Source: Nocardioides anomalus
GTDB taxonomy: Bacteria; Actinomycetota; Actinomycetes; Propionibacteriales; Nocardioidaceae
Direction of reading: 5' to 3'
Assembly (NCBI RefSeq): GCF_011046535.1
Contig: NZ_CP049257.1
Span: 5,022,001-5,086,000, forward strand
Length of the DNA: 64,000 nucleotides
Position 1 is the first letter of the stretch. The number at the start of each line of letters is the position of its first letter. The translations under genes and the position numbers were made by a program. Below, piece by piece: positions 42,279 to 53,760 of this stretch. Below the pieces are notes generated by a model, which was given only the letters and a program-made list of their open reading frames with translations, was not told the DNA's origin and did not search any database.

Positions 42279-43552
42279 CCGCCGAGCGCGTCCCGCACCG
42301 GCACGAACTTGCCCTGCGTCTCGGCGAGCTCGGCCTCGGGGTCGGAGTCGGCGACGATGCCGCAGCCGGCGAAGAGCCGGACGGTGTCGCCCTCGATGGC
42401 GGCCGAGCGCAGGGCGATGCCCCACTCGCCGTCACCCGCGGCGTCCATCCAGCCGACCGGTCCGGCGTACCGGCCGCGGTCCATGCCCTCGAGCTCGGTG
42501 ATGAGCGCCAGGGCGTCGCGCGTGGGCGTGCCGCCGACGGCCGCGGAGGGGTGCAGGGCGGCGGCCAGGTCGAGGGAGGTGATCTCCTCGGAGTCGTGCA
42601 CCACGCCGGCCACGTCGGTGGCCAGGTGCATGACGTTGGGCAGGTGCAGGACGAACGGCGCCTCGGGCACGTTCATCGACGAGCAGTGCGGCTCGAGGGC
42701 CTCGGCGACCGAGCGGACGGCGTACTCGTGCTCCTCGAGGTCCTTCGACGAGCGGGCCAGGCGGGCGGCGAGGGTGAGGTCGCGGGCGTCGTCGCCGGTG
42801 CGGCGGATGGTGCCGGCCAGCACGCGGGAGGTGACCAGGCCGCGCTCGCGGCGGACCAGCAGCTCCGGGGTGGCGCCGAACATGCCGTCGACGTGGAAGG
42901 TCCAGCAGGTGGGGTAGTCCGCGGCCAGCCGGCGCAGTGGCCAGCGCACGTCGATCGGCTCCGCGGCGGTGGCTATCAGGTCGCGGGCCAGCACGACCTT
43001 CTCCAGGTCGCCGCGGTTGATGCGGCGCACGGCCTCGCCGACGGCGGCCATCCACTCATCACCGTTCAGGGCGCCGTCGGTGAAGCTCACGCCGACCGGC
43101 GCGGGCGGGGTGGTGGCCAGCTCGAGGCGGCGGTCCAGCTGGTCCAGGCCGCCGACCGAGGAGACCGTGGTCAGCCAGGACACGTCGCCGCGGCGGCCGA
43201 GGATCACCTCGGGCACGACGAGGGTCGAGTCGCCCGGCTCGTCGGCGAAGGCGAAGGAGCCGAAGGCCACCAGGCCGCTGCCCGGCTCGTCGACGTCGCT
43301 GCGCACGATGGCGCGGCTGGTCAGCTGGCCCCACCACTCGTTGGCCTCGGCGAAGCGGCCCGGGCCGCGCGGGCGCAGCTCGGCGGCCACGCCGCAGCCG
43401 ACCACGCCGTCGCCGCGCCGCAGCCAGGTGACCGGGTGGTCCTCGGGCAGCATCTCGATGAGCGAGGCCTCGCGCGGGATCTCCAGGCGGACCGTGCGGA
43501 CGACGAGGGGTGCGCTGTCCGGGACGACTTCGCCCCTGGCGCCGCTGGTCAC
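42275..43552 (-). CDS. menF: Isochorismate synthase
   Basis: Converts chorismate to isochorismate, the first committed step of menaquinone synthesis. The chorismate-binding domain fills the C-terminal 260 residues of 425: INRGDLEKVVLARDL with the catalytic Lys, FGATPELLV, GTIRRT, LHPSAAVGGTPT and YAGPVGWMD. It could in principle serve a siderophore pathway, but no such genes are near and men genes flank it. Start GTG 43552 carries a leaderless -10 at 8 nt. Its stop overlaps that of the TIR gene. Confidence 0.9.
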   Translation of the reverse strand: MTSGARGEVVPDSAPLVVRTVRLEIPREASLIEMLPEDHPVTWLRRGDGVVGCGVAAELRPRGPGRFAEANEWWGQLTSRAIVRSDVDEPGSGLVAFGSFAFADEPGDSTLVVPEVILGRRGDVSWLTTVSSVGGLDQLDRRLELATTPPAPVGVSFTDGALNGDEWMAAVGEAVRRINRGDLEKVVLARDLIATAAEPIDVRWPLRRLAADYPTCWTFHVDGMFGATPELLVRRERGLVTSRVLAGTIRRTGDDARDLTLAARLARSSKDLEEHEYAVRSVAEALEPHCSSMNVPEAPFVLHLPNVMHLATDVAGVVHDSEEITSLDLAAALHPSAAVGGTPTRDALALITELEGMDRGRYAGPVGWMDAAGDGEWGIALRSAAIEGDTVRLFAGCGIVADSDPEAELAETQGKFVPVRDALGG

Positions 43553-43557
43553 GAGGA

Positions 43558-43621
43558 TCGAGGTTACCCACGCGAGGGCCGGGGACCCGAAGCCGCGGCT
43601 GCGTGAGATCGGTAACCTCGA
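43558..43621. promoter_or_regulatory. Mirror-image divergent promoters
   Basis: TCGAGGTTACC (43558-43568) and GGTAACCTCGA (43611-43621) form an inverted repeat with 42 bp between. Each contains TAACCT exactly 8 nt before a GTG start, one for menF (43552, leftward) and one for the 43627 gene (rightward). Both transcripts are probably leaderless. Confidence 0.6.
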
Positions 43622-43626
43622 ACCCC

Positions 43627-44226
43627 GTGACTCCGCTGCGCCGCCTAGGTCTGCCCCTCGGTCTGGTCCTCGGGGTCGTCGGCCTCGCGGTGGTCGTGGC
43701 CTTCGGGGTCCTGCTGCCCGAGGCCTCCGGCTCGGACTCCGACGCCGTCGACCTGCCCGACACCCTGCCGGGCGGCTGGACCGCGGTGGACCGGCCCACG
43801 GGGCTGGACGGCGACGACGCCGACCGGCAGGCCGACCGCGAGCGGGCCGTGCGCTACGTCGAGGACGTCTACGCCGAGGTGTACGACGCGCCGGTCGCGT
43901 TCCGCGCGTACGCCGACCAGGACCTCCAGGACTTCCTGGTCGTCACCGTCTTCACCGGCGAGGGCGGCGCCTTCGGCCCGCCCAGCGGGCTGGCCGACCC
44001 CGACGCCCAGGGGCTCGAGCGCGCCACCACCGAGCTGGTCCGCGAGGACGACACGGTCTGCATCGTCAACCAGCAGGCCGTGCCCCAGGGCCAGGACGCC
44101 AGTGGGCCGCCGCTGGCCGTCACCTGCCAGCTCGCCGCCGACGGCCACACCGTCCAGCTGACCAGCAACGGCCACAGCGTCGACGACACCGTCGCGCTCA
44201 CCCACGACGTGGCCGAGAAGATCTAG
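43627..44226 (+). CDS. Membrane-anchored protein of unknown function
   Basis: A 199-residue protein. Its N-terminal hydrophobic helix (LGLPLGLVLGVVGLAVVVAFGVLL) is followed by an extracytoplasmic domain rich in Asp, with GGWTAVDRP, RYVEDVYAEVYDAPVAFRAY and a Cys pair (TVCIVNQQAV and LAVTCQLAA). No family was recognised. It is divergent from menF with a shared symmetric promoter region, and convergent with the L,D-transpeptidase, whose stop it overlaps by 4 nt. Confidence 0.7.
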   Translation: MTPLRRLGLPLGLVLGVVGLAVVVAFGVLLPEASGSDSDAVDLPDTLPGGWTAVDRPTGLDGDDADRQADRERAVRYVEDVYAEVYDAPVAFRAYADQDLQDFLVVTVFTGEGGAFGPPSGLADPDAQGLERATTELVREDDTVCIVNQQAVPQGQDASGPPLAVTCQLAADGHTVQLTSNGHSVDDTVALTHDVAEKI

Positions 44227-45125
44227 CTCCAGTAGACGACGACCTCGTCGCCCACCTCGACGTGGTCGTAGAGCCACGCGATCGCGTCGTGGTCGCGGAC
44301 GTTGACGCACCCGTGCGAGGCCCCGTTGTAGCCGGTCGCCGCGAAGTCGCTGGAGTAGTGCACCGCCTGCCCACGCGAGAAGAACATGGCGTACGGCATC
44401 GAGCTGTCGTAGAGCGACGAGACGTGGTCGATGTCCTTGTAGTAGACGCTGAACACGCCCTCCCGGGTCGGCGTGTACTGCGAGCCGAACCGCACGTCCA
44501 CGGTCTTGAGCACCCGGCCGTCGACGACCCAGCGCAGCGTGCGTGAGGTCTTGTCGATGCACAGGACGCGGCCCTTCTTGCACCGTGCGTCCAGCGGGCC
44601 GGGCCGGTTGTGCAGGCCCAGCTCGTCGCGGGTCGGCGTACCGGTCATGGAGCGCAGGCGGTCCAGCGTGCGCTGGTCGACCGCGCCGGTGACGGGGATG
44701 CCCCGCTTGGCCTGGAAGCCGCGGACGGCCTCGACGGTCTCGTCGTCGTACCGGCCGTCCGGCGTGCTGAAGTACCACGCCAGCGCGCGCAGCCGGGCCT
44801 GCAGGTCGCGCACCCTCATGCCGTGGTCGCCCTGCTCGAGCAGGACCTTGCCCGGCTCCAGGCCGCGGATCGGGCGGACCTGCGAGCGCGGCTCGTACGT
44901 CGCGGGCTCGGCGCCCGGGTCGACGGCGGCCGGGGCGGGCGCCGGGGCGGTGGTGGGGGTCGGCTCCGCGGCGGCGTTGACCACCGGCGCGGGAGTGGCG
45001 GCGACGCTCGGGGCGCCGAGGTCGGGGCCGGTCGGCCGCTCGAGCGCGAACACCGCGCCGACGGCGAGGACGGCCAGCAGCAGCACGGTGAGCAGGCCGA
45101 GGCCGGCGCGACGCAACGCGGTCAT
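44223..45125 (-). CDS. L,D-transpeptidase with peptidoglycan-binding domain
   Basis: Forms 3-3 crosslinks in peptidoglycan. The 300-residue protein has an N-terminal membrane/secretion helix, an Ala/Pro-rich linker, a PG_binding_1 repeat ([21 protein letters not shown]) and the YkuD catalytic domain ([32 protein letters not shown]) with nucleophile Cys273. ATG 45125 has AGGAG about 10 nt upstream. It is divergent from menG. Confidence 0.9.
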   Translation of the reverse strand: MTALRRAGLGLLTVLLLAVLAVGAVFALERPTGPDLGAPSVAATPAPVVNAAAEPTPTTAPAPAPAAVDPGAEPATYEPRSQVRPIRGLEPGKVLLEQGDHGMRVRDLQARLRALAWYFSTPDGRYDDETVEAVRGFQAKRGIPVTGAVDQRTLDRLRSMTGTPTRDELGLHNRPGPLDARCKKGRVLCIDKTSRTLRWVVDGRVLKTVDVRFGSQYTPTREGVFSVYYKDIDHVSSLYDSSMPYAMFFSRGQAVHYSSDFAATGYNGASHGCVNVRDHDAIAWLYDHVEVGDEVVVYWS

Positions 45126-45207
45126 GTGGTGCGGGCTCCTGAGGGGAAGGGGAGTGGTCACCACAGTGACGCCCGGGGAAGGATTCGGGTTGCAGACGCG
45201 CCGCACC

Positions 45208-45213
45208 TATCTT
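45208..45213 (+). promoter_or_regulatory. -10 box for menG
   Basis: TATCTT lies 6 nt before GTG 45220; leaderless pattern in the 94-bp divergent gap with the L,D-transpeptidase gene. Confidence 0.45.
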
Positions 45214-45219
45214 TGCGGC

Positions 45220-45909
45220 GTGGCCCGCGCCGACCTCGACAAGCAGCCCGCCGACGTCCGGCGCATGTTCGATGCGGTCGCGAAGCGCTACGACCTCACC
45301 AACGACGTCTTGTCCCTCGGCCAGGACCGCCGCTGGCGCCACGACGTGATCGAGGCGGTCGACCCCCGTCCCGGCGAGCGCGTCCTCGACCTGGCCGCCG
45401 GCACCGGCACCTCCAGCCAGCCCTTCGCCGACCGCGGCGCCACCGTCGTCCCGTGCGACTTCTCGCTGGGCATGCTCCGCGTCGGCAAGCAGGCCAAGCC
45501 CGCGCTCCCCTTCACCGCGGGCGACGGCACCAGGCTGCCCTTCGCCGACGCCACCTTCGACGCCGTGACGATCTCCTTCGGGCTGCGCAACATCGTCGAC
45601 CCCCTCGCCGGCCTGCGCGAGATGCGCCGCGTCACCCGCCCCGGCGGCCGGCTGGTCGTCTGCGAGTTCAGCCACCCGACCTGGGCGCCGTTCCGCACCG
45701 TGTACGTCGAGTACCTCATGCGCGCCCTGCCGCCCGTCGCCCGCGCCGTCAGCAGCTCGCCCGACGCCTACGTCTACCTCGCCGAGTCCATCCGTGCCTG
45801 GCCCGACCAGCAGGGCCTCGCGGACCTGATCGCCGAGGCCGGCTGGCAGCGCCCGGAGTGGCGCAACCTGTCCGGCGGGATCGTGGCCCTGCACCGCGCT
45901 GCGGCGTGA
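45220..45909 (+). CDS. menG: Demethylmenaquinone methyltransferase
   Basis: The last step of menaquinone synthesis: SAM-dependent C-methylation of demethylmenaquinone. It is a 229-residue UbiE/MenG methyltransferase with [17 protein letters not shown] (family signature 1), [14 protein letters not shown] (SAM motif I), [11 protein letters not shown] and [19 protein letters not shown] (signature 2). GTG 45220 was chosen over internal codons because signature 1 lies directly after it. It lies upstream of the complex I operon, whose substrate it helps make. Confidence 0.93.
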   Translation: MARADLDKQPADVRRMFDAVAKRYDLTNDVLSLGQDRRWRHDVIEAVDPRPGERVLDLAAGTGTSSQPFADRGATVVPCDFSLGMLRVGKQAKPALPFTAGDGTRLPFADATFDAVTISFGLRNIVDPLAGLREMRRVTRPGGRLVVCEFSHPTWAPFRTVYVEYLMRALPPVARAVSSSPDAYVYLAESIRAWPDQQGLADLIAEAGWQRPEWRNLSGGIVALHRAAA

Positions 45910-46060
45910 CCCGAGGCGGGACCTCCCTCCAGGGCGAGGCCCACCGAGCGGGGCCGATTTAAGACATGCCGTTGTGACCTTATCCGCCCAGGTCAGAGAG
46001 GGTGTCCCCCCGGCGTGACGGTGTCCGGCCGGAGTGGCAGACTGAGCGCTGCGGGACTTC

Positions 46061-46074
46061 GTGATTGCGTTCAC
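46061..46074 (+). promoter_or_regulatory. CRP/GlxR-like binding site upstream of nuoA
   Basis: GTGATTGCGTTCAC matches the symmetric CRP-family consensus GTGA-N6-TCAC with no mismatch in the half-sites. It lies about 100 bp upstream of nuoA, in the 263-bp gap after menG. Control by a cAMP or redox-sensing CRP-family protein is inferred. Confidence 0.5.
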
Positions 46075-46172
46075 AAACGCACAACTGAGACGTGCACCAC
46101 ACGCAACCGGGGTCCGCGGAGCGGCTGAGAGAGCCGAGCAGCAAGACTGCAACACGGAGAGAAGGCACAGCG

Positions 46173-46532
46173 GTGGAGCTCTACTACCCGGTCCTGGCGC
46201 TCGCGGCCCTGGCGTTCCTGTTCGCCGCCGGGTCGGTCGCGATGAGCAGCCAGGTGGGCCCCAAGCGCTACAACCGGGCCAAGCTGGACAGCTACGAGTG
46301 CGGCATCGAGCCGACGCCGCAGCCCGTCGGAGGCGGCCGCTTCCCGGTGAAGTACTACATCACCGCGATGCTCTTCATCGTCTTCGACATCGAGATCATC
46401 TTCCTCTACCCCTGGGCCGTGCACTTCGACGCCATGGAGTGGTTCGGCCTCGCCGAGATGGTGGTCTTCATCCTCACCGTCTTCGTCGCCTACGCCTACG
46501 TCTGGCGTCGCGGCGGCCTGGACTGGGACTGA
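46173..46532 (+). CDS. nuoA: NADH-quinone oxidoreductase subunit A
   Basis: A membrane-arm subunit of complex I, 119 residues, three helices. The family segment KRYNRAKLDSYECGIEP carries the conserved Cys of the quinone-site loop, followed by KYYITAMLFIVFDIEIIFLYPWA. GTG start with GGAGAGAAGG upstream. First gene of the nuoA-N operon. Confidence 0.94.
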   Translation: MELYYPVLALAALAFLFAAGSVAMSSQVGPKRYNRAKLDSYECGIEPTPQPVGGGRFPVKYYITAMLFIVFDIEIIFLYPWAVHFDAMEWFGLAEMVVFILTVFVAYAYVWRRGGLDWD

Positions 46533-46562
46533 CGCGCACCACCGAGACGTAGGGACAACGAA

Positions 46563-47117
46563 GTGGGTATCGAGGAGAAGCTGCCGAGCGGCGTCCTCCT
46601 GACGACCGTCGAGGGCGTCGCCGGCTACATGCGCAAGGCGTCGTTCTGGCCGGCGACGTTCGGGCTCGCCTGCTGCGCGATCGAGATGATGACCAGCGGC
46701 GGCCCGAAGTACGACCTCGCGCGGTTCGGCATGGAGGTCTTCCGGGCCAGCCCGCGCCAGGCCGACCTGATGATCGTCGCCGGGCGGGTGAGCCAGAAGA
46801 TGGCACCGGTCCTGCGCCAGATCTACGACCAGATGCCCGACCCGAAGTGGGTGCTGGCCATGGGCGTGTGCGCCTCCAGCGGCGGCATGTTCAACAACTA
46901 CGCGATCGTCCAGGGCGTCGACCACGTCGTCCCGGTCGACATGTACCTCCCCGGCTGCCCGCCGCGCCCGGAGATGCTCATCGACGCGATCCTCAAGCTG
47001 CACGACCAGGTCCAGCAGCGCCCGCTCGGCTCCAACATGGCCGACGCGATCGAGCACCGCGAGAACGACGCCCTCAAGGCGCTGCCGACCAGCGAGATGA
47101 AGGGGCTGCTGCGGTGA
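46563..47117 (+). CDS. nuoB: NADH-quinone oxidoreductase subunit B
   Basis: A 184-residue peripheral subunit that holds cluster N2, the last iron-sulfur centre before the quinone. The four Cys ligands are visible in [20 protein letters not shown] and [13 protein letters not shown] start 30 bp after nuoA. Its stop overlaps the nuoC GTG (GTGA). Confidence 0.95.
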   Translation: MGIEEKLPSGVLLTTVEGVAGYMRKASFWPATFGLACCAIEMMTSGGPKYDLARFGMEVFRASPRQADLMIVAGRVSQKMAPVLRQIYDQMPDPKWVLAMGVCASSGGMFNNYAIVQGVDHVVPVDMYLPGCPPRPEMLIDAILKLHDQVQQRPLGSNMADAIEHRENDALKALPTSEMKGLLR

Positions 47118-47869
47118 GCGAGGGCCAGAAGGACGTCCTCCCCGAGCCGAAGGGCCCGACCCAGGACGCCGTCGACCAGAGCCCGGAGAACGCCCCCGCC
47201 ACCCTCGAGCCCGAGGTGCACGCGGTGGGCGAGCGGCGCGGCATGTTCGGCGTCAGCGGCTCCGGCGACACCAGCGGGTACGGCGGGCTGCGCCAGCCCG
47301 TCGTGTTCCCCGCGCCCAGCCAGCGCCCGTTCGACGGCTGGCACGAGGAGGTCGCCTCCGCGCTCGACAGCGCGCTGCGCAGCGCCGGGGTCGAGCACGC
47401 CGTGGAGAGCGTGGTCATCCACCGCGGGGAGATCACCTTCCACGTGCGCCGCGAGGACCTGGCCACGGTGGCCCAGCGGCTGCGCGACGACCCCGCGCTG
47501 AGCTTCGAGCTCTGCTCGGGCGTCAGCGGGGTGCACTACCCCGAGGACACCGGCCGCGAGCTGCACGCCGTCTACCACCTGGCGTCGCTGACCTACAACC
47601 GCCGGATCCGGCTCGAGGTGAGCTGCCCCGACGCCGACCCGCACGTCCCGTCCATCGTGGCGACGTACCCGACCAACGACTGGCACGAGCGCGAGACCTT
47701 CGACATGTTCGGGATCGTGTTCGACGGCCACCCCGCACTGACGCGCATCCTCATGCCCGACGACTGGCCGGGCCACCCGCAGAGGAAGGACTACCCCCTC
47801 GGCGGAATCCCTGTGGAGTACAAGGGCGGCAGCATCCCGCCGCCCGACCAGCGACGGAGCTACAACTGA
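47114..47869 (+). CDS. nuoC: NADH-quinone oxidoreductase subunit C
   Basis: The 30-kDa subunit of the peripheral arm, 251 residues. The signature is [34 protein letters not shown]. It is about 50 residues longer than the usual protein because of a charged, probably disordered N-terminal extension ([20 protein letters not shown]). TGATG overlap with nuoD. Confidence 0.94.
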   Translation: MSEGQKDVLPEPKGPTQDAVDQSPENAPATLEPEVHAVGERRGMFGVSGSGDTSGYGGLRQPVVFPAPSQRPFDGWHEEVASALDSALRSAGVEHAVESVVIHRGEITFHVRREDLATVAQRLRDDPALSFELCSGVSGVHYPEDTGRELHAVYHLASLTYNRRIRLEVSCPDADPHVPSIVATYPTNDWHERETFDMFGIVFDGHPALTRILMPDDWPGHPQRKDYPLGGIPVEYKGGSIPPPDQRRSYN

Positions 47870-49203
47870 TGAGCACCGACTACTACGCGAGCGACGCCGA
47901 CACCTCCGACGGCAAGGTCTTCACCGTCAGCGGGCAGGACTGGGACTCGATCACCGAGGGGCTGGCCGAGGACGTCAGCGAGCGGGTCGTGGTCAACATG
48001 GGCCCGCAGCACCCGTCGACGCACGGCGTGCTCCGGCTGATCCTCGAGCTCGAGGGCGAGACGGTCTCCGAGGCCCGCTGCGGCATCGGCTACCTGCACA
48101 CCGGCATCGAGAAGAACATGGAGTACCGCTCCTGGGTGCAGGGCGTCACGTTCTGCACGCGCATGGACTACCTCTCGCCGTTCTACAACGAGATGACCTA
48201 CTGCCTGGGCGTGGAGCGGCTGCTCGACATCGAGGACCAGATCCCCGAGAAGGCCCAGGTCATGCGGGTCCTGCTCATGGAGCTCAACCGCATCTCCTCC
48301 CACCTGGTCTGCATCGCGACCGGCGGCATGGAGATCGGCGCACTGACCGTCATGACCATCGGCTTCCGTGAGCGCGAGCTGGTCCTGGACCTGTTCGAGC
48401 TCATCACCGGCCTGCGCATGAACCACGCGTTCATCCGTCCCGGCGGCGTCGCGCAGGACCTCCCGCCCGGCGCCCTCGACGAGATCCGCGCGTTCATCGC
48501 CCTGATGAAGAAGCGCCTGCCCGAGTACGCCGCCCTGTGCAACGCCAACCCGATCTTCAAGGGCCGGCTCGAGGGCGTCGGCCACCTCGAGCTCGACGGC
48601 TGCCTCGCGCTCGGGATGACCGGGCCGGTGCTGCGCAGCACGGGCTACCCGTGGGACCTGCGCAAGACCCAGCCGTACTCCGGCTACGAGGACTACGACT
48701 TCGAGGTCCAGACCTGGGACACCTGCGACTCCTACGGCCGGTTCCGCATCCGGCTCAACGAGATGTGGGAGTCGCTCAAGATCGTCGAGCAGGCCGCCGA
48801 CCGGCTGGCCGGGCTCGAGGGCGCCCCGGTGATGATCGGCGACAAGAAGATCGCCTGGCCGAGCCAGCTGGCCATCGGCAGCGACGGGATGGGCAACAGC
48901 CTCGACCACATCCGCCACATCATGGGCGAGTCGATGGAGGCCCTGATCCACCACTTCAAGCTGGTCACCGAGGGCTTCCGGGTCCCGGCCGGCCAGGCCT
49001 ACGTGCCGATCGAGTCGCCCCGCGGCGAGCTGGGCGCGCACGTCGTCTCCGACGGCGGCACCCGCCCGTTCCGCGCGCACTTCCGCGACCCGTCGTTCAC
49101 CAACCTGCAGGCCACCAGCGTGATGAGCGAGGGCGGCATGGTCGCCGACGTGATCGTGGCGATCGCCAGCATCGACCCGGTGATGGGAGGCGTGGACCGG
49201 TGA
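47869..49203 (+). CDS. nuoD: NADH-quinone oxidoreductase subunit D
   Basis: The 49-kDa subunit forming part of the quinone cavity, 444 residues. [14 protein letters not shown] holds the conserved quinone-binding His, and [20 protein letters not shown] ([17 protein letters not shown]) and SPRGELG segments are present. Overlaps nuoE by 4 nt. Confidence 0.95.
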   Translation: MSTDYYASDADTSDGKVFTVSGQDWDSITEGLAEDVSERVVVNMGPQHPSTHGVLRLILELEGETVSEARCGIGYLHTGIEKNMEYRSWVQGVTFCTRMDYLSPFYNEMTYCLGVERLLDIEDQIPEKAQVMRVLLMELNRISSHLVCIATGGMEIGALTVMTIGFRERELVLDLFELITGLRMNHAFIRPGGVAQDLPPGALDEIRAFIALMKKRLPEYAALCNANPIFKGRLEGVGHLELDGCLALGMTGPVLRSTGYPWDLRKTQPYSGYEDYDFEVQTWDTCDSYGRFRIRLNEMWESLKIVEQAADRLAGLEGAPVMIGDKKIAWPSQLAIGSDGMGNSLDHIRHIMGESMEALIHHFKLVTEGFRVPAGQAYVPIESPRGELGAHVVSDGGTRPFRAHFRDPSFTNLQATSVMSEGGMVADVIVAIASIDPVMGGVDR

Positions 49204-49991
49204 CGGCCCTGACCCAGGAGACGCTCAGCGAGCTCGAGGAGATCGCCGCGCGCTACCCCGAGGCCCGCAGCGGCCTGCTGCCGATGCTCCACCTGGTGCA
49301 GTCGGTCGAGGGCCGCGTGACGCCCGAGGGGATCGAGGCCTGCGCCGAGATCCTCGGCATCTCCGCCGCCGAGGTGAGCGGCGTGGCCACGTTCTACACG
49401 ATGTACAAGCGCAAGCCCGTCGGCGACTACCTCGTCGGCGTGTGCACCAACACCCTGTGCGCGGTGATGGGCGGCGACCAGATCTTCGAGCGGCTCAAGG
49501 ACCACCTCGACGTCGGCAACGACGAGACCACCGAGGACGGCAAGATCACGCTCGAGCACGTCGAGTGCAACGCGGCCTGCGACTACGCCCCGGTGATGAT
49601 GGTCAACTGGGAGTTCATGGACAACATGACCCCGCAGTCGGCCGTCCAGCTGGTCGACGACCTGCGCGCCGGCACCGAGGTCAGCTCCACCCGCGGCCCG
49701 CGGCTGTGCACCTGGCGCGAGGCCGAGCGCGTGCTGGCGGGCTACCCCGACGGCCGCGTCGACGAGGGCCCGGGCGCGGGTCCGTCGTCCCTGGTCGGCC
49801 TGAGCATCGCCCGCGAGCGCGGGTGGACCGCGCCGGAGAGCGACGCGAAGCCGCAGGACGACGGCAAGAGCCTCGGCGCCGCCGCAGGCTCCCCGGCCGA
49901 CGAGGCCGACTCCAACCCCACCGAGGCCGCTGCCGTCGACGAGAGCAGCTCCGCGACCGAGCGCGGCGCCGAGAAGGACGAGGCGAAGTGA
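49200..49991 (+). CDS. nuoE: NADH-quinone oxidoreductase subunit E
   Basis: The 24-kDa subunit with a [2Fe-2S] cluster. The Cys ligands are in [14 protein letters not shown] and [15 protein letters not shown]. Of 263 residues the last 80 or so are an acidic, Ala-rich extension absent from most homologues. GTG start; GTGA overlap with nuoF. Confidence 0.94.
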   Translation: MTALTQETLSELEEIAARYPEARSGLLPMLHLVQSVEGRVTPEGIEACAEILGISAAEVSGVATFYTMYKRKPVGDYLVGVCTNTLCAVMGGDQIFERLKDHLDVGNDETTEDGKITLEHVECNAACDYAPVMMVNWEFMDNMTPQSAVQLVDDLRAGTEVSSTRGPRLCTWREAERVLAGYPDGRVDEGPGAGPSSLVGLSIARERGWTAPESDAKPQDDGKSLGAAAGSPADEADSNPTEAAAVDESSSATERGAEKDEAK

Positions 49992-51304
49992 GCGAGATCA
50001 GCACCCTCACCCCGGTGCTCACCGACATCTGGGACGCCGAGCAGTCCTGGAAGCTGGCGACGTACGCCGACCGCGGTGGCTACGAGGCGCTCAAGACGGC
50101 GCTGACCATGGCCCCCGACGACATCATCACCGCCGTCAAGGACTCCGGCCTCCGCGGTCGCGGCGGCGCGGGCTTCCCGACCGGCATGAAGTGGTCGTTC
50201 ATCCCGCAGGACAACCCGAACCCGAAGTACCTCGTCGTCAACGCCGACGAGTCCGAGCCGGGCACCTGCAAGGACATCCCGCTCATGATGGCCAACCCCC
50301 ACGTGCTCGTGGAGGGCGTCATCATCAGCTCGTTCGCGATCCGGGCGAACCAGGCCTTCATCTACATCCGCGGCGAGGTCCTGCACGTCATCCGCCGGGT
50401 CCAGGCCGCGGTCGCCGAGGCGTACGCCGCGGGTCACCTCGGCCGGGACATCCACGGCTCCGGCTACGACCTCGACATCGTGGTGCACGCCGGTGCGGGC
50501 GCCTACATCTGCGGCGAGGAGACCGCGCTGCTCGAGGGTCTCGAGGGCCGTCGCGGCCAACCGCGCCTGCGCCCGCCGTTCCCCGCGGTGGCCGGGCTCT
50601 ACGCCAGCCCCACGGTCATCAACAACGTCGAGTCCATCGCCTCGGTGCCGAGCATCATCGGCAACGGCGCGGAGTGGTTCGCCTCGATGGGCACCGAGAA
50701 GTCCAAGGGCTTCGGCATCTTCAGCCTGTCCGGCCACGTCACCACCCCGGGTCAGTACGAGGCGCCGCTCGGCATCACGCTGCGCGAGCTCATCGACCTC
50801 GCGGGCGGGATGCGCGAGGGGCACGAGCTGAAGTTCTGGACCCCGGGCGGCTCCTCGACCCCGCTGCTGACCGCCGAGCACCTCGACGTGCCCCTCGACT
50901 TCGAGGGTGTCGGCGCGGCCGGCTCGATGCTCGGCACCCGCGCGCTCCAGCTGTTCGACGAGACCACGTGCGTGGTCCGGGCGGTGCTGCGCTGGACGGA
51001 GTTCTACAAGCACGAGTCGTGCGGCAAGTGCACCCCGTGCCGCGAGGGCACGTGGTGGCTGGTGCAGACCCTGGCCAACCTCGAGAAGGGGATCGGCCAG
51101 GAGAGCGACCTGGACCTGCTGCTCGACCAGTGCGACAACATCCTGGGCCGCTCGTTCTGCGCGCTCGGCGACGGTGCGACCAGCCCGATCTCGAGCTCGA
51201 TCCAGTACTTCCGCCAGGAGTACCTCGACCACCTCACCCAGGGCGGCTGCCCGTTCGACCCGATGAAGGCGACCCTGTTCGCCGACGAGCTGGAGATGGC
51301 ATGA
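49988..51304 (+). CDS. nuoF: NADH-quinone oxidoreductase subunit F
   Basis: The NADH- and FMN-binding subunit, 438 residues. [18 protein letters not shown] is the NADH/FMN site, [18 protein letters not shown] the second FMN segment and [12 protein letters not shown] with a later Cys the [4Fe-4S] N3 cluster. ATGA overlap with nuoG. Confidence 0.95.
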   Translation: MSEISTLTPVLTDIWDAEQSWKLATYADRGGYEALKTALTMAPDDIITAVKDSGLRGRGGAGFPTGMKWSFIPQDNPNPKYLVVNADESEPGTCKDIPLMMANPHVLVEGVIISSFAIRANQAFIYIRGEVLHVIRRVQAAVAEAYAAGHLGRDIHGSGYDLDIVVHAGAGAYICGEETALLEGLEGRRGQPRLRPPFPAVAGLYASPTVINNVESIASVPSIIGNGAEWFASMGTEKSKGFGIFSLSGHVTTPGQYEAPLGITLRELIDLAGGMREGHELKFWTPGGSSTPLLTAEHLDVPLDFEGVGAAGSMLGTRALQLFDETTCVVRAVLRWTEFYKHESCGKCTPCREGTWWLVQTLANLEKGIGQESDLDLLLDQCDNILGRSFCALGDGATSPISSSIQYFRQEYLDHLTQGGCPFDPMKATLFADELEMA

Positions 51305-53760
51305 CGACGGCTCCGGAGAAGCCCGCGACCGGAGAGGTCGAGACGGTCAAGACGGTCTCGCTCACCATCGACGGCATCCAGGTCGAGGTCCCCGAGAACA
51401 CCCTGGTGATCCGCGCGGCCGAGCAGGTCGGCGTGCAGATCCCGCGCTTCTGCGACCACCCGCTGCTGGCGCCGGTCGGCGCCTGCCGCCAGTGCCTGGT
51501 CGACATCCCCGACGCCGGCAACGGCCGCGGCTTCCCCAAGCCGCAGGCCTCCTGCACCCTGCCGGTCGCCGAGGGCATGGTCGTCAACAGCCAGGTCACC
51601 AGCGAGGTCGCGGACAAGGCGCAGCAGGGCGTGATGGAGTTCCTGCTCATCAACCACCCGCTGGACTGCCCGGTCTGCGACAAGGGCGGCGAGTGCCCGC
51701 TGCAGAACCAGGCGATGTCCAACGGCCGCGGCGAGTCGCGCTTCTTCGAGTCCGGCGGGCTCAAGCGGACCTTCCCCAAGCCGATCAACATCTCCGCGCA
51801 GGTGCTGCTCGACCGCGAGCGCTGCGTGCTGTGCGCGCGCTGCACCCGCTTCTCCTCCCAGATCTCCGGCGACCCGTTCATCGAGCTGGTCGAGCGCGGG
51901 GCGCTGCAGCAGGTCGGCATCTACGAGAACGAGCCGTACGACAGCTACTTCTCCGGCAACGTCATCCAGATCTGCCCGGTCGGCGCGCTCACCTCGGCGG
52001 AGTACCGCTTCCGCTCGCGCCCCTTCGACCTGGTCTCCACGCCCTCGATCGCCGAGCACGACGCGTGCGGCTCCGCGATCCGCGTCGACCACCGCCGCGG
52101 CAAGGTCATGCGGCGCCTCTCGGGCAACGACCCCGAGGTCAACGAGGAGTGGATCACCGACAAGGACCGCTTCGCGTTCCACTACACGACCGCCCCGGAC
52201 CGGCTGACCTACCCGCAGGTCCGTGACTCCGACGGCTCCCTGCGCCCGGCGTCGTGGACCGAGGCGTTCGCCGTGGCCGCGCGCGGCCTGGCCGCGGCCC
52301 GCACGGCGGGCGGCGTCGGGGTGCTGCCCGGTGGCCGGGTCACCGCCGAGGACGCCTTCGCCTACAGCAAGTTCGCGCGCGTGGGCCTCGGCACCAACGA
52401 CATCGACTTCCGCTCCCGGCCGCTCTCGGCCGAGGAGACGTCGTTCCTGGCCGCGTACGTCGTGCTGCACGGCCCCGGTGACGGGGCCGCCACCTTCGGC
52501 GACCTGGAGCGCGCCGGCACCGTGGTGCTGGTCGGCTTCGAGCCCGAGGACGAGGCCGGCGCGGTGTTCCTGCGGCTGCGCAAGGCCAACCGCGCCAAGG
52601 GCACCAAGGTCGTCGCCATCGCGCCGTACGCCACCCGCGGGCTGCGCAAGGCCGGCGGCGTCCTGGTCCCCACCGTCCCGGGCGAGGAGGCCGCGGCGCT
52701 CGACGCGCTCGGCCTCACCGGCGACCATCCGGTCGACGGCACCTCGGTGATCCTGGTCGGCGAGCGGCTCGCCACCTCGCCGGGTGCGCTGTCCTCCGCG
52801 GCCGGGCTGGCCTCGCGCACCGGCGCCAAGCTGGCCTGGGTCCCGCGCCGGGCCGGCGACCGCGGTGCGGTCGAGACCGGCTGCCTGCCCAACCTGCTGC
52901 CCGGCGGCCGCCCGGTCGACGACGCCCGCGCCCGCGTGGACGTCGCCACCGCCTGGGGGCTCGAGGGCTCGCTGCCCGGCGTGCCCGGCCGCGACGCCGA
53001 CGAGATCGTGGCCGCGGTGCTGACCGGCGAGCTCAACGGGCTCGTCGTCGGCGGCGTCGACCCGGACGACACCGCGGACCCCGCGGCGTTCCGCACGGCG
53101 CTGGCGCAGGCGGACTTCGTCGTCGCGCTGGAGCTGCGCGAGACCGACGTGACCCGCGCGGCCGACGTGGTCTTCCCGGTCGCCGCGGTGACCGACAAGG
53201 CCGGCCTGTTCGTGACCTGGGAGGGCCGGCCGCGCTGGTTCGACGCGGTCTTCACCAACCCGCAGGCGCTGCCCGACAGCCGGGTGCTGGCCGGGATCGC
53301 GGAGGAGCTGGACCGCCCGCTCGGCTTCCGCACCGTGCCCGAGGTCCGCGCCCAGATGGAGGAGCTCGGTCCGTGGGACGGCGAGCGCGCCGCCTTCGGC
53401 GCGGTCACCGCCAGCCCGAGCGGCACCACCAGCGGCCGGGGCACGGGCGAGGGCCTGGTGCTGTCGACCTGGAAGCAGCTGATCGACCTGGGCACGATGC
53501 AGGACGGCGACGACAACCTGCGCGCCACCGCCCGCACGACGCTCGCCCGGGTCAGCCCCGCGACGTACGCCGCGCTCGGGGGCGAGCCGGCCACGGTCAC
53601 CCTCACCGGCGACCGCGGCTCCTGGACGCTGCCCGTCGAGGTGGCGCCGGACCTGGTCGAGGGTGTGGTCTGGGTCCCGACCCACAACACCGGCCGTGGC
53701 GTCTGGGCCGACCTGGCCTCGCCCGGCAGCCGCGTCACCGTGGAGGGAGCGCAGTCATGA
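51301..53760 (+). CDS. nuoG: NADH-quinone oxidoreductase subunit G
   Basis: The largest peripheral subunit, 819 residues. Iron-sulfur ligands lie in [17 protein letters not shown], in [19 protein letters not shown] and in [13 protein letters not shown], ahead of [11 protein letters not shown]. The long C-terminal part is a molybdopterin-oxidoreductase-like domain that lacks a cofactor role in complex I. ATGA overlap with nuoH. Confidence 0.95.
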   Translation: MTTAPEKPATGEVETVKTVSLTIDGIQVEVPENTLVIRAAEQVGVQIPRFCDHPLLAPVGACRQCLVDIPDAGNGRGFPKPQASCTLPVAEGMVVNSQVTSEVADKAQQGVMEFLLINHPLDCPVCDKGGECPLQNQAMSNGRGESRFFESGGLKRTFPKPINISAQVLLDRERCVLCARCTRFSSQISGDPFIELVERGALQQVGIYENEPYDSYFSGNVIQICPVGALTSAEYRFRSRPFDLVSTPSIAEHDACGSAIRVDHRRGKVMRRLSGNDPEVNEEWITDKDRFAFHYTTAPDRLTYPQVRDSDGSLRPASWTEAFAVAARGLAAARTAGGVGVLPGGRVTAEDAFAYSKFARVGLGTNDIDFRSRPLSAEETSFLAAYVVLHGPGDGAATFGDLERAGTVVLVGFEPEDEAGAVFLRLRKANRAKGTKVVAIAPYATRGLRKAGGVLVPTVPGEEAAALDALGLTGDHPVDGTSVILVGERLATSPGALSSAAGLASRTGAKLAWVPRRAGDRGAVETGCLPNLLPGGRPVDDARARVDVATAWGLEGSLPGVPGRDADEIVAAVLTGELNGLVVGGVDPDDTADPAAFRTALAQADFVVALELRETDVTRAADVVFPVAAVTDKAGLFVTWEGRPRWFDAVFTNPQALPDSRVLAGIAEELDRPLGFRTVPEVRAQMEELGPWDGERAAFGAVTASPSGTTSGRGTGEGLVLSTWKQLIDLGTMQDGDDNLRATARTTLARVSPATYAALGGEPATVTLTGDRGSWTLPVEVAPDLVEGVVWVPTHNTGRGVWADLASPGSRVTVEGAQS

